The position numbers and the translations under genes were made by a program. Of a stretch of DNA of 49,116 nt, positions 34,759 through 44,071 are shown piece after piece (position 1 is the stretch's first letter; each line of letters starts with the position of its first letter). This DNA is from Pelagibacterales bacterium SAG-MED10 (GTDB taxonomy: Bacteria > Pseudomonadota > Alphaproteobacteria > Pelagibacterales > Pelagibacteraceae), in contig JACWDH010000003.1 in assembly GCA_014654235.1 (NCBI GenBank), positions 1-49,116 of the forward strand. The letters are read 5' to 3'. The notes beneath the pieces were generated by a model, which worked only from the letters and a program-made list of their open reading frames with translations, was not told where the DNA came from and searched no databases.

Positions 34759-34835
34759 TGGTAGCGGGAAGTGGGATCGAACCACTGACCTCAGGCTTAT
34801 GAGTCCTGCGCTCTAACCAACTGAGCTACCCCGCC
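34759..34835 (-). tRNA. tRNA-Met (CAU), elongator type
   Basis: A 77-base cloverleaf with encoded CCA. D arm GCTC...GAGC, anticodon loop CTCATAA (CAU), T arm AGTGG-TTCGATC-CCACT. The acceptor stem closes with G-U pairs at both ends (1-72 and 7-66) and the anticodon stem has an A31-G39 mismatch. It lacks the C1-A72 mismatch of initiator tRNA, so elongator Met is most likely; a lysidine-modified tRNA-Ile (CAU) is a lesser possibility. Confidence 0.9.
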
Positions 34836-34902
34836 GTACCTTGAGAAGTCTTATAATATAAATCTTTATTGTTTCAATATACTTTTAACCAAGATTTATG
34901 GT

Positions 34903-35103
34903 CTAAATAATTAAACTTATGGCAATCAAACAAATTAAACCAACTAACAAAAGCGAAACTATTATATTTTTTTTAAAAGTTTTTTTTTTATCTAATTTAA
35001 CTCTATTGAGTAAAACATTAACGTCAGTAGTTTTAATTTGATTATCTGATGAAGTTTCAGATGAAGATTTGTCTATATTAAAATCTGTATAATTAGTAGT
35101 CAT
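34903..35103 (-). CDS. Small tail-anchored membrane protein (uncharacterised)
   Basis: A 66-residue protein with a polar, Ser/Thr-rich N-terminus, the segment TTDVNVLLNRVKLDKKKTFK, and one C-terminal membrane span (IIVSLLLVGLICLIAISLII). No recognised family. The same layout and a similar VNV...LxxR...K core occur in the 65-residue protein at 45065-45262, so they look like paralogues. It lies just downstream of the dimethylglycine-dehydrogenase-like gene on the same strand. Confidence 0.6.
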   Translation of the reverse strand: MTTNYTDFNIDKSSSETSSDNQIKTTDVNVLLNRVKLDKKKTFKKNIIVSLLLVGLICLIAISLII

Positions 35104-35166
35104 TTATAAAATATCAATTTAATCATTGAAGATTAAATAAAACAATTAATATTTATTAAATTAATA

Positions 35167-37614
35167 TTAAATGTTTTTAAAATTACTCTGTTTTAGTGGT
35201 TTTTGTATTATTTGTGCCAGATATTTTTTTTTCTCAACTTCTATAAAAATATCATTTCCCAATAAATCATCAGCTGTATAAATATTATTGATATATCCAA
35301 AAGCTAAATTTTTTTTAAAGTTAAATGAGTAGTTGCCAGACGTTGTCCTGCCAATTATTTTTTCTTTAAAATAAATGGGTTCATCATGAAGCAGCAATGG
35401 TGAACCTGGTTTATTATCTTTAAGAGTGAGCATAACAAATCTTCGATCAATTTTTTTGCTTTTAATAAACTGAAGCGCTTTTTTTCCAATAAAATCAATT
35501 TCTTTTTTGTTGCTAATAGTGAATGTCAGGCCAGATTGAAATTGATTTTCTTCTGGAGAAATATCATGACCCCAATGCAAAAAACCACTTTCCATTCTCA
35601 TCGTATCTAAAGCATGCATACCACAATTAGAAAGATTAAATTTCTTTCCTTTTTCAATAATTAGTTCGTAAATTTTTTTAGCATCAGTTGTTCTTATATA
35701 TAATTCATAACCTAGCTCTCCAACATATGATAATCGTTGAGCCCAAATTTTTGTATTATCGATTTTAATATGTTTTGCATAACCAAATTTAAAATTTTCA
35801 TTTGTAAAATCTTCTTTACTTATCTCTTGCATTAAAGATCTGCTCTTTGGACCAAAAATACCAAATACACAATAATCATCAGTTACATCTTTAAGATCAA
35901 TTCCATCAGACAAATGTTTTTTAATATGAAATTTATCTCTTTCTCTTGTGGCTGCTGAACTTATAATTCTAAAATGATTATGATCAATGCAGACTACTGT
36001 TAAATCGGTTTCAATGCCACCATCTTCATTTAACATATGAGTGTAAGTACACTTTCCAACTTCATTTTTAATATTTGCTGTACAAATTTTTTGTAAATTT
36101 TCATGAGCTTGTTCTGATTTGATTTCAAATTTCGAGAATGGAGTTAAATCAAATAAGCCTACATTATTTGCTGTATTACTTGTTTCGTATTCAACAGCTG
36201 GATACCAATTTTGATAGTTGTAACTGTATTCATTCTCTGATTTTTCGCCATCAAGAGCAAACCACATTGGTCTTTCATATCCTGCGGATACTCCAAAGCA
36301 TGCTCCAAAGCTTTTTAATAAATCATGATGTGGTAAAGTTTTTATATTTCTTGATGTTTTGTGCTGTTTGTAGGGCCAATGCATTCCATATAAATCCCCT
36401 AAAGACTCCGTAATCCTATCTTTGATAAATCCCACATCTGAATGAAATTTCTGAAATCTTTTTATATCGTAATTAAAAATATCTTCATTAATATGTCCAT
36501 TCATTAACCATTCAGCAGTTACTTTTCCAACACCTCCTCCACTTCCAATTCCAATACTGTTTAAACCACAGCTAACAAATAAATTTTTTACTTCGGGAAC
36601 TTCACCTAATAAAGAATTAGTGTCTGGAGTAAAAGACTCTGGACCTGAAAAAAATTTTCTAATTCCTATTTTTTCTAGTATAGGAAACCTTTTCATAGAT
36701 TTTTCTAAGTAAGGTTCAAAGTGCTCAAAATTTTCAGGAAATTCTCCAAAAGAAAAGTCTTCTGGTACTTTGTTGGTTTTATTAAATGCAGGAATAGATT
36801 TACCCTCAAATATTCCAATTAATAATTTCCCTGCATCCTCTTTAAAATAAACACTGCTATCAAAATCTCTAATCACTGGTAGAGTTGGTGAAAGCTTTTC
36901 TATTGGTTCTGTAATTACATAAAAATGTTCTGCAGGATAAAGAGGAATGCTAACTCCAATCTTTTCACCAATTTGTCTTGACCACATTCCTGTAGCTAAA
37001 ACTACATACTCACACTCTATATCTTGACCATTAACTCTAACCCCATGAACTCTTCCATTTTTAGTCAATATAGTTTCAACTGGGGATTGTTCATATATTT
37101 TTGCTCCCCCTTTTCTTGCTCCTTTTGCAAGCATATGAGTGACCCCACTTGGATCCGCTGATCCATCTCCTGGCATTAATACACCGCCTTTTAAGTCCTC
37201 AGTACTCATCATTGGGTATTTTTTTTTAATCTCTTCTTTATTAAGTATCCTTAAGTCAACATCATAAAGTTGAGCGGTTGTTGCTTGTCTTTTAAGTTCC
37301 TGCCAACGACTATCAGTTTGTGCAATTGAAAGAGCACCGTTAAGTCTTAGTCCTGCTGAGTGATCAACTTCTTTTTCTAAGTTTTTATATAAATCTAAGG
37401 TGTATTTTCTAATTTTAGTTACAGAGGCTGATGGACCTAACTGACTTACTAATCCTGCTGCATGCCATGTTGTCCCTGATGTTAGTTGGTCTCTTTCTAA
37501 TAAAATAACATCTTTCCAACCAAACTTTGTTAAGTGATAAGCAACAGAGCAGCCAATCACTCCACCACCTATTACAACAACTTTTGTGCTTGAAGGATAC
37601 TTTTTATCCATCAC
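35167..37614 (-). CDS. FAD-dependent dimethylglycine/sarcosine dehydrogenase-like protein with GcvT domain
   Basis: An 815-residue two-domain enzyme. Residues 1-400 are a DAO-type FAD oxidoreductase with VVVIGGGVIGCSVAYHL and TSGTTWHAAGLV, whose His51 matches the covalent-FAD histidine of mammalian dimethylglycine dehydrogenase. Residues 430-800 are a GcvT-like folate domain (GLFDLTPFSKFEI; ELGYELYIRTTDA; GMHALDTMRMESGF), which would pass the released C1 unit to tetrahydrofolate. Demethylation of dimethylglycine or sarcosine is the likely job. Its start overlaps the alanine dehydrogenase stop by one base. Confidence 0.88.
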   Translation of the reverse strand: MMDKKYPSSTKVVVIGGGVIGCSVAYHLTKFGWKDVILLERDQLTSGTTWHAAGLVSQLGPSASVTKIRKYTLDLYKNLEKEVDHSAGLRLNGALSIAQTDSRWQELKRQATTAQLYDVDLRILNKEEIKKKYPMMSTEDLKGGVLMPGDGSADPSGVTHMLAKGARKGGAKIYEQSPVETILTKNGRVHGVRVNGQDIECEYVVLATGMWSRQIGEKIGVSIPLYPAEHFYVITEPIEKLSPTLPVIRDFDSSVYFKEDAGKLLIGIFEGKSIPAFNKTNKVPEDFSFGEFPENFEHFEPYLEKSMKRFPILEKIGIRKFFSGPESFTPDTNSLLGEVPEVKNLFVSCGLNSIGIGSGGGVGKVTAEWLMNGHINEDIFNYDIKRFQKFHSDVGFIKDRITESLGDLYGMHWPYKQHKTSRNIKTLPHHDLLKSFGACFGVSAGYERPMWFALDGEKSENEYSYNYQNWYPAVEYETSNTANNVGLFDLTPFSKFEIKSEQAHENLQKICTANIKNEVGKCTYTHMLNEDGGIETDLTVVCIDHNHFRIISSAATRERDKFHIKKHLSDGIDLKDVTDDYCVFGIFGPKSRSLMQEISKEDFTNENFKFGYAKHIKIDNTKIWAQRLSYVGELGYELYIRTTDAKKIYELIIEKGKKFNLSNCGMHALDTMRMESGFLHWGHDISPEENQFQSGLTFTISNKKEIDFIGKKALQFIKSKKIDRRFVMLTLKDNKPGSPLLLHDEPIYFKEKIIGRTTSGNYSFNFKKNLAFGYINNIYTADDLLGNDIFIEVEKKKYLAQIIQKPLKQSNFKNI

Positions 37615-38732
37615 TAATTTTTGATAGCTTCTCCAGGCTCAACAAAACTATGACCAAAAACATCGGCAACAGCTTTGTAGGTTACATAACCTTTGTGAAC
37701 ATTTAGTCCTGCTAAAAAATGTTTGTCTTCGCCTAAGGCTTTTTGATAACCTTTATTTGCAAGTTTTACTAAAAATGGAAGTGTAGCATTATTTAAAGCT
37801 AATGTTGATGTTCTTGGTACACCACCTGGCATATTTGCAACACAATAATGTACTACATCGTCAACTATATAAGTTGGATCTCCATGAGTAGTTGGTTTGC
37901 TTGTTTCAACGCATCCCCCCTGATCTATCGCAACGTCAACAATGACAGATCCACGTTTCATAAATTTTAACATTTCTTTAGTAACTAATTTGGGTGCCTC
38001 GGCTCCTGGAATTAAAACACCCCCAACTAAAAGGTCAGCCTCAGATAATAATTTAGTTAAATCAATTTTATCACTTTGTTCTGGAATAATTTTATCACCA
38101 AACATTTCTATTAGTTGTTTTAATCTTTTCTCTGATTTATCAACAATATGAACTTTTGCCTGCATTCCAGTTGCAATAACTGCTGCATTTTCTCCAACCA
38201 CACCTCCACCTAAAATAACAACAGTTGCACCAGTTACACCAGGTGCTCCTCCTAATAAAAGTCCTCTTCCATTTTGATTTTTCTCAAGACAATGTGCTCC
38301 AGCTTGCACAGACATACGCCCCGCAACTGCACTCATAGGAGCAAGTAGAGGTAATCTTCCGTTATTGTCAGTTACAGTTTCATAAGCGATATTAATACTT
38401 TTTGATTTAATCAACCCTTCAGTTAATTCTTTCGCTGCCGCTAGATGTAAATATGTATAAACAATTTGATTTTCTCTAATCATTTCTACCTCTGATTTTT
38501 GAGGCTCTTTAACTTTAACAATTATTTCAGCATCATCAAAAATATCTGCTGCAGTGTTAGCAATTTTTGCACCAGCTTTTATGTATTGTTCATTTTCAAA
38601 GCCAGCTTCAAAACCCCCGTTGTTTTCAACAATAACTTCGTGACCTTCGGAAACTAAAATTTTTACACTTTCAGGGGTTAGACCAATTCTGTTCTCTTGA
38701 GGTTTTATCTCTTTAGGCACGCCTATCTTCAT
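37614..38732 (-). CDS. ald: Alanine dehydrogenase
   Basis: Reversibly deaminates L-alanine to pyruvate and ammonium with NAD. The 372-residue protein starts MKIGVPKEIKPQENRIGLTPE, has KVKEPQKSEV with catalytic Lys, TYLHLAAAKELTEGL with catalytic His, the NAD loop VVILGGGVVGENAA and VDVAIDQGGCVETSKPTTH. Between a pyruvate-dependent aminotransferase and a demethylase, it would regenerate pyruvate from alanine and release ammonium. Confidence 0.95.
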   Translation of the reverse strand: MKIGVPKEIKPQENRIGLTPESVKILVSEGHEVIVENNGGFEAGFENEQYIKAGAKIANTAADIFDDAEIIVKVKEPQKSEVEMIRENQIVYTYLHLAAAKELTEGLIKSKSINIAYETVTDNNGRLPLLAPMSAVAGRMSVQAGAHCLEKNQNGRGLLLGGAPGVTGATVVILGGGVVGENAAVIATGMQAKVHIVDKSEKRLKQLIEMFGDKIIPEQSDKIDLTKLLSEADLLVGGVLIPGAEAPKLVTKEMLKFMKRGSVIVDVAIDQGGCVETSKPTTHGDPTYIVDDVVHYCVANMPGGVPRTSTLALNNATLPFLVKLANKGYQKALGEDKHFLAGLNVHKGYVTYKAVADVFGHSFVEPGEAIKN

Positions 38733-38761
38733 AAGCTTTCTTTTGTTTAAGTTAAAATTAA

Positions 38762-40108
38762 CTAATTTTTTTGGTTTTTTTGATAATTAGTTATACCAGT
38801 TCTAAGTTTGTCGATAATTTCATCTATATGTTTTTCTTCACATATAAATTGTGGAGCTATAATTAGACAGTCTCCAGTAGCTTTAAAATTAACTCCTGCT
38901 TCATAACAAGCTTTGAAAGTTTCATAACCTGCTTTACCTGGCTTAGTGTTCAATTTCATATCTATTCCGCCCATCATTCCATATCCTCTAATATTATCTA
39001 CAGCTTCTAAATCTTGAAGTGAGAATAAACCTTTTTGGAAATAAGGAGCTAAGTTTTTTGCTCTTTCAAAAATATCTTCTTTTTCAAAAATATCTTGAAC
39101 TGCTAAAGCTGCAGCTACAGCAACTGGTATTCCTGAGTAAGTATAACCATGAAATAATTCGACCGAACCCATTGGAGAAGCATCCATCACTGCATCGTAA
39201 ATTTCATCTTTACATGCAACAACACCCATTGGAACTACACCATTGGTTGTTGCTTTAGCCATTGTCATTATATCTGGTGTTACGCCAAACTCTTGGCTAG
39301 CAAATACCGATCCAGTTCTACCCCAACCTGTAATCACTTCATCAAAAATTAAAAGTATTCCATGTTTATCGCATGTGTCTCTTAACTTTTGTAAATAACC
39401 TTTTGGTGGCACTAAAGTTCCAGTTGATCCGGCAATTGGTTCAACAATACATGCTGCAATATTTTCTGGACCAAAGTTGGTTGCTATTCTTTCTAAGTCG
39501 TCAGCTAAGTCTGCACCCGTCTCTGGTTGGCCACTTACAAATTTATGTTCTGGTAAATGTGTGTGTCTCATGTGTTGAACACCTGGCATTAGAATACTTG
39601 CAAAAGTTTTAACATTGTTGATCATCCCTCCAACAGAAACACAACCAATATTCATTCCATGATATCCACGTTCTCGACCTACAAATCTAAATCTGTGAGC
39701 ATTTCCTTTTGCTCTATGATAAGCGACTGCAATTTTAATTGCTGTCTCTACTGCGGTTGAACCACAAATAGTATAAAACATTTTATTTAAATCTGCTGGA
39801 GTATGTTTGGAAATTCTTGTAGCTAATTCAAACGATCCACCGAAACCTTGCTGAAAAGGTTGAGCATAATCTAAAGTTTCTAATTGTTTAGTTACAGCTT
39901 CAGTAATTTCTTTTCTTCCATGCCCTAAAGGATTGCAAAATAATCCAGAACTTGCATCAATTTGAGTTTTGCCGTGATGAGTTTTTAAATAAACTCCTTT
40001 AGCTTCTGTAATTAATCTTGGGTTTGCCTTAAAATCTTTATTAGATGTAAATGGCATCCAATGTTCATTTAAAGAATTTGGTACCGAAGTTCTGTTTTCT
40101 GAGCTCAT
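38762..40108 (-). CDS. Class III aminotransferase (omega-amino acid:pyruvate type; beta-alanine, taurine or hypotaurine)
   Basis: PLP enzyme of 448 residues. The N-terminus NEHWMPFTSNKDFKANPR, RFVGRERGYHGMN and ELFHGYTYSGIPVAVAAALA are typical of omega-amino acid:pyruvate aminotransferases; LIFDEVITGWGRTG and TMAKATTNG (PLP lysine) are intact. It is closest in pattern to beta-alanine:pyruvate aminotransferase, but its divergence from a TauABC-like operon and coupling to alanine dehydrogenase favour taurine or hypotaurine as alternatives. Amino donor to pyruvate gives alanine, which the next gene recycles. Confidence 0.88.
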   Translation of the reverse strand: MSSENRTSVPNSLNEHWMPFTSNKDFKANPRLITEAKGVYLKTHHGKTQIDASSGLFCNPLGHGRKEITEAVTKQLETLDYAQPFQQGFGGSFELATRISKHTPADLNKMFYTICGSTAVETAIKIAVAYHRAKGNAHRFRFVGRERGYHGMNIGCVSVGGMINNVKTFASILMPGVQHMRHTHLPEHKFVSGQPETGADLADDLERIATNFGPENIAACIVEPIAGSTGTLVPPKGYLQKLRDTCDKHGILLIFDEVITGWGRTGSVFASQEFGVTPDIMTMAKATTNGVVPMGVVACKDEIYDAVMDASPMGSVELFHGYTYSGIPVAVAAALAVQDIFEKEDIFERAKNLAPYFQKGLFSLQDLEAVDNIRGYGMMGGIDMKLNTKPGKAGYETFKACYEAGVNFKATGDCLIIAPQFICEEKHIDEIIDKLRTGITNYQKNQKN

Positions 40109-40319
40109 AATTTTTAATATTTAGTTATAACAAAATATGTAGACTAAAATGTTTTGTTTACTACATTTATTTTGACCTACATTGGACAAGATTAATATAC
40201 AACTTTAAATTGTACAATTGATTTATTTGCACACCAGCTTTTCGTCATAAAGTGTTTTACTTCTATATAAAATTGAATTTAAATATGTGTAATTTAATTA
40301 ATTAAACATAGGGGAATAA
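40109..40319. promoter_or_regulatory. Divergent control region with 12-bp palindrome
   Basis: This 211-bp AT-rich gap lies between the divergent aminotransferase and the TauA-like gene. It holds a perfect palindrome AATTGTACAATT at 40208-40219, a candidate operator. TATATAAAA at 40265-40273 could be a -10 for the plus strand, but no good -35 is seen. The site AGGGGAA precedes the binding-protein ATG. Confidence 0.4.
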
Positions 40320-41261
40320 ATGAAAAAATTATTAACTTTTATTCTAGGGTCTATACTTGCGCTTAACCTATCTATTTCAGTTGCAAATTCAGCTGCAAAA
40401 GAAGTTAGAGTTGCATATTTCCTAGAATGGCCAAGTCCTAACCTAGAGGACATGCAAAAGAAAAACTTTGCAAAAGCTCTTGGAGTACCGGTTAAATGGA
40501 CAAACTTCACAAATGGTGGAGCGATGACTGATGCAATGTTAGCGGGAGATATTGATATTTCTTACTCGCAAGGTTTAGTACCTTTTATCAATGCTGTAAA
40601 ATCTAAAGCACCTCTTAAGCTGGTAGATATTGCTATGGAATACGGTATGGGTGGAACAACTTGTGTTACATCTAATGCTTCTGGAATTACAAAAGCTAAT
40701 GGATCAGAGTTAGAAGGTAAAAAAGTTGCTGTACCTCTTGGAACAATGGCTGAATATGTTTTTGATGAAAGTATGAAAGTTGTTGGAGCAGATAGAAGTA
40801 AAATGGATATAATCCAAATGGATCCTGAAGAAGGTGCTGCTGCATTAGTTAGTGGTGATGTTGTAATGGCATGTTTATTTGGTGGTAACTCTATTAAAGC
40901 TGCAGTTGCTGTTGGTTCTAGATTATTAACAGTTCAAGAAGCTAGAGATGCAGGTATCTTAGGAATAGATATTACCTCTGTAACAGATAAGTTTATGAAG
41001 GAAAATCCAGGAATGCTAAGAACTTTTATTGAAGTAACTCACGAAGCAAACGATAGATATAGAGCTGGTAAAAGCGATATGAATTCTATGTCAAAAGCTT
41101 CTGAAATGAAAGTTGCTGACATGAAAGAGACTTTAGATGGATTTAAATTCTTAACTCCATCAGAAACTAAGCAATCTATGGAAAGTGGTAATCTTGATGG
41201 TTTCCTAAAAGGAATGGGAACACCGGATGGAGCTGTAGATACAAGTTTCCTACCTTTATAA
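40320..41261 (+). CDS. tauA: TauA-like ABC transporter binding protein
   Basis: Periplasmic binding protein of 313 residues of the taurine/nitrate/sulfonate group. Signal peptide about 1-27 (ends ANSA), mature start AKEVRVAYFLEWPSPN. VKWTNFTNGGAMTDAMLAGD, GTTCVTSNASGI, KVAVPLGTMAEYVFDE and IIQMDPEEGAAAL follow the TauA pattern. The ATPase and permease follow after a terminator hairpin. Taurine is the usual ligand; other sulfonates or omega-amino acids are possible. Confidence 0.87.
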   Translation: MKKLLTFILGSILALNLSISVANSAAKEVRVAYFLEWPSPNLEDMQKKNFAKALGVPVKWTNFTNGGAMTDAMLAGDIDISYSQGLVPFINAVKSKAPLKLVDIAMEYGMGGTTCVTSNASGITKANGSELEGKKVAVPLGTMAEYVFDESMKVVGADRSKMDIIQMDPEEGAAALVSGDVVMACLFGGNSIKAAVAVGSRLLTVQEARDAGILGIDITSVTDKFMKENPGMLRTFIEVTHEANDRYRAGKSDMNSMSKASEMKVADMKETLDGFKFLTPSETKQSMESGNLDGFLKGMGTPDGAVDTSFLPL

Positions 41262-41282
41262 TTTTTAAAGGTTTAAAATTTA

Positions 41283-41321
41283 AATAGGCGCCAATTATAA
41301 TGATTGGTGCCTATTTTTTTT
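41283..41321 (+). terminator. Intrinsic terminator between tauA-like and tauB-like genes
   Basis: AATAGGCGCCAAT (41283-41295) pairs with ATTGGTGCCTATT (41303-41315), with one G-U pair and a seven-base loop, and eight T follow (41314-41321). It lies 21 bases after the binding-protein stop and 26 before the ATPase ATG, so read-through must supply the ATPase and permease. Confidence 0.9.
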
Positions 41322-41347
41322 ATAAAATTTCTAATATAAGGTAGTTA

Positions 41348-42145
41348 ATGAGTGATCTTATTTCTGAGAGTCTAAATATGATTTTTAAAACTCCAAAAGG
41401 AGAGACTGTTCACGCATTAAAAGATGTAAGTTTCACTCTTAAAAAGGGAGAACTACTTACTGTTCTAGGTCCTTCTGGTTGTGGAAAAACAACTTTATTA
41501 AATATTACTGCTGGATTTTTAAGACCTACCTCTGGGACAATAACTTTAAATGATAAAGAAATTGATGGTCCAGGTGTTGAAAGAGGAATGGTATTTCAAC
41601 AAGGTGCTTTGTTTGAATGGTTAACTGTTGCTGAAAACGTAAACTTTGGTTTACGGATGAAAAAAGAAAATACAAAATTAACTGAAGAAAAAGTCGAAGA
41701 GTGGCTGGACATTGTTGGTCTCAAAGGTTTTGGTAATACACCTACCTACCAATTATCTGGAGGGATGCAACAGAGAGTGGCGCTCGCAAGATGTCTTATT
41801 AATGATCCTGATTTAATTCTAATGGATGAACCATTAGGCGCATTAGATGCACTAACTAGAGAGAAAATGCAGTCTTTAGTATTAAAAATTTGGAAAGAAA
41901 CTGGAAAAACGATCATTTTAATTACTCACTCTGTGGAAGAAGCATTATTACTTGGAGAACGATTATATGTAATGGCGCCAAGACCAGGGAGAATACATAA
42001 AGAATACAATCTTCCATTTGCAGAAATGGGTCTTAAGGAAGATTTAAGAGAAATTAAAAAGAATAAAGAATTTTCATCAAAGAGAGAAGAAATTTTGTCC
42101 ATGATCTGGAACATGGAAGAAGAGATAATGGGTAAAGAAAATTAA
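41348..42145 (+). CDS. tauB: ABC transporter ATPase (TauB-like)
   Basis: ATP-hydrolysing subunit, 265 residues, of the nitrate/sulfonate/taurine family. Walker A GPSGCGKTT, Q-loop VFQQGALFEWLTVAEN, signature LSGGMQQRVALAR, Walker B LILMDEPLGALD and the switch histidine in LITHSVEEAL are all intact. Its stop overlaps the permease start by one base. Confidence 0.95.
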   Translation: MSDLISESLNMIFKTPKGETVHALKDVSFTLKKGELLTVLGPSGCGKTTLLNITAGFLRPTSGTITLNDKEIDGPGVERGMVFQQGALFEWLTVAENVNFGLRMKKENTKLTEEKVEEWLDIVGLKGFGNTPTYQLSGGMQQRVALARCLINDPDLILMDEPLGALDALTREKMQSLVLKIWKETGKTIILITHSVEEALLLGERLYVMAPRPGRIHKEYNLPFAEMGLKEDLREIKKNKEFSSKREEILSMIWNMEEEIMGKEN

Positions 42146-44070
42146 TGTTAATTCAAATAGTAACTTTATTAATATTTGTCGCGATTATAGGAAGTATTCT
42201 TTACGGTCGAAGATTGATTAGAACAGAAAAAATAGATGCCGTATTTGGAAATCCTGAAAGAGCAAAAGGTGGCACGCACTGGGTTATTGTTGGAAGTGCT
42301 GCAATACTTTTGGTTTGGCTATATTACTCTTGGGATATTGCAAAAGGTTTTTATCCAAAATCAGCAAATGAGTTATGTCAAGTTGCAAAAGTAAACGACT
42401 CTTTATTGGGATTGAAATATCAATTTCCTATTGAAGAAAGAGAATTCAAAAGTACTTCAATAATTAAAATTGAAAATAAAAATCTTCAAAAAATTACTAG
42501 AGAAATTCAAAATTCTTCAGACTTAAATAGTCAGCAAAAAACTATTTTGGTTAGTTACATAAATAAAACTATTCAATTAATACCTTTGTTAACTAATGAA
42601 GATCTAATTGAGAGAGACACTAAAGCTAAAATTAACGAAATGACTGAAGAGATAAAACTCTTAACTTCAAATTTCAAACAAAAAGATTATCCATTTGAAA
42701 CTCAAGAGCAAAAAAATGAAAGACAAAAAGCTATATCTGAACAAGGAGGATGGGGAATAATAAAAGTTCAATCTGGAACTGGATCTATAGAAAATACCAT
42801 AGAAATTCCTGTGGTTCCTGAGACAAACAAAGGTCTTAAATTTCATGTTGCAGCTGAAGAGCTAAAAGTCATTAGTGATAAATTTTTTAAATTAAGAAAT
42901 CACAATCCTCAGTTCAAAACTTCAATTAAACAATTAAAAGATGAAATTAAAACCTACAGGAAAAGTTTAAATGATAACGAAGAAATAGCATCAGACTATG
43001 CAAAAAATATTGTTAAGATTGCAAGACGTATCGAGTTTGCAAGTATTTACCCTCCTAATGCTCTTGATGAGATGCAAAGAGCAATTATTGATTTTGATAA
43101 TATACAAAAATCAGAACAAGGTGGATTGAGATTAATTGATATTCTCCTATTTCCAGCAGGAACAATAGTTGCAAGTGGACCAAGTTGTTCAGAGCAAGGT
43201 TCAGGAAGATGGTTACCAAAACCGTCTGATACTTTAAATAAATTTATCCTAATGTCTAAACCAAGTGTTGGTTATAAAAATATTCCACTGCTTTGGATAG
43301 AAATGATTGATGTTTCATCAATAGTTGGTTTTATTTTACCTGATTGGATAGCTGATATTTTGCCAGGCGATTATCCTGTTCATACCAAAGACGGAATTGT
43401 TAAAGAAAACTTTAAGGGAAATGTTTTAAAAGTTGTTACTGGTGACTTTAAATTATTCAAAATTCCTGTGCCCTACGGACATATTTGGGACTCGTTTTTA
43501 AGGGTATTTTTAGGGTTAGTTTTTGGAATTCTAATTGGTGTTCCTTTAGGCTTATTTATGGGTCTAAATAGATTTGCAAAAGGATTTTTTGATCCATTAA
43601 TAGAATTGTATAGACCAGTGCCGCCTCTTGCTTGGGCCCCTCTTATTATCTCAGTTTTAGGAATTGATAACACGGGTAAAGTATTTTTATTATTTATGGT
43701 CTCTTTATCTATTATGATCATTTCTGCAAGAGCTGGTGCTTCAGGAACTCAGCTTTCAAAAATCCATGCAGCTCACTCATTAGGCGCATCAAAGAGACAA
43801 ATTTTAAGATATGTAATTTTTCCAAACTCACTCCCAGAAATTTTAACTGGGATAAGGGTTGCTGTTGGAATGTGTTGGGGAACATTGGTTGCTGCTGAAT
43901 TTTTAGCTGGAACTACTGGTATTGGATTTGTGGAAAATGTTGCTAAAAAATACTTTCAATACGAAGTAATTTGGATCACTATTTTTATCATGGGAATGCT
44001 TGGATTATTATTTGATATCACTTTAAGAAAAGTTATCGATAAAACTATTCCATGGCGTGGAAAAGGTTAA
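42145..44070 (+). CDS. tauC: ABC transporter permease (TauC-like) with large extra N-terminal domain
   Basis: Membrane subunit of the TauABC-like importer, 641 residues, more than twice the usual length of about 260. The permease core is about residues 440-635: GHIWDSFLRVFLGLVFGILIG, RPVPPLAWAPLIIS, and the EAA loop GASKRQILRYVIFPNSLPEI near 545-565. Ahead of it are two spans (about 2-20 and 45-62) and a soluble segment of some 370 residues, mostly charged helices with coiled-coil character and a Cys-containing SGPSCSEQGSGRW region near 350. The extra part probably faces the periplasm. Confidence 0.88.
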   Translation: MLIQIVTLLIFVAIIGSILYGRRLIRTEKIDAVFGNPERAKGGTHWVIVGSAAILLVWLYYSWDIAKGFYPKSANELCQVAKVNDSLLGLKYQFPIEEREFKSTSIIKIENKNLQKITREIQNSSDLNSQQKTILVSYINKTIQLIPLLTNEDLIERDTKAKINEMTEEIKLLTSNFKQKDYPFETQEQKNERQKAISEQGGWGIIKVQSGTGSIENTIEIPVVPETNKGLKFHVAAEELKVISDKFFKLRNHNPQFKTSIKQLKDEIKTYRKSLNDNEEIASDYAKNIVKIARRIEFASIYPPNALDEMQRAIIDFDNIQKSEQGGLRLIDILLFPAGTIVASGPSCSEQGSGRWLPKPSDTLNKFILMSKPSVGYKNIPLLWIEMIDVSSIVGFILPDWIADILPGDYPVHTKDGIVKENFKGNVLKVVTGDFKLFKIPVPYGHIWDSFLRVFLGLVFGILIGVPLGLFMGLNRFAKGFFDPLIELYRPVPPLAWAPLIISVLGIDNTGKVFLLFMVSLSIMIISARAGASGTQLSKIHAAHSLGASKRQILRYVIFPNSLPEILTGIRVAVGMCWGTLVAAEFLAGTTGIGFVENVAKKYFQYEVIWITIFIMGMLGLLFDITLRKVIDKTIPWRGKG

Positions 44071-44071
44071 A

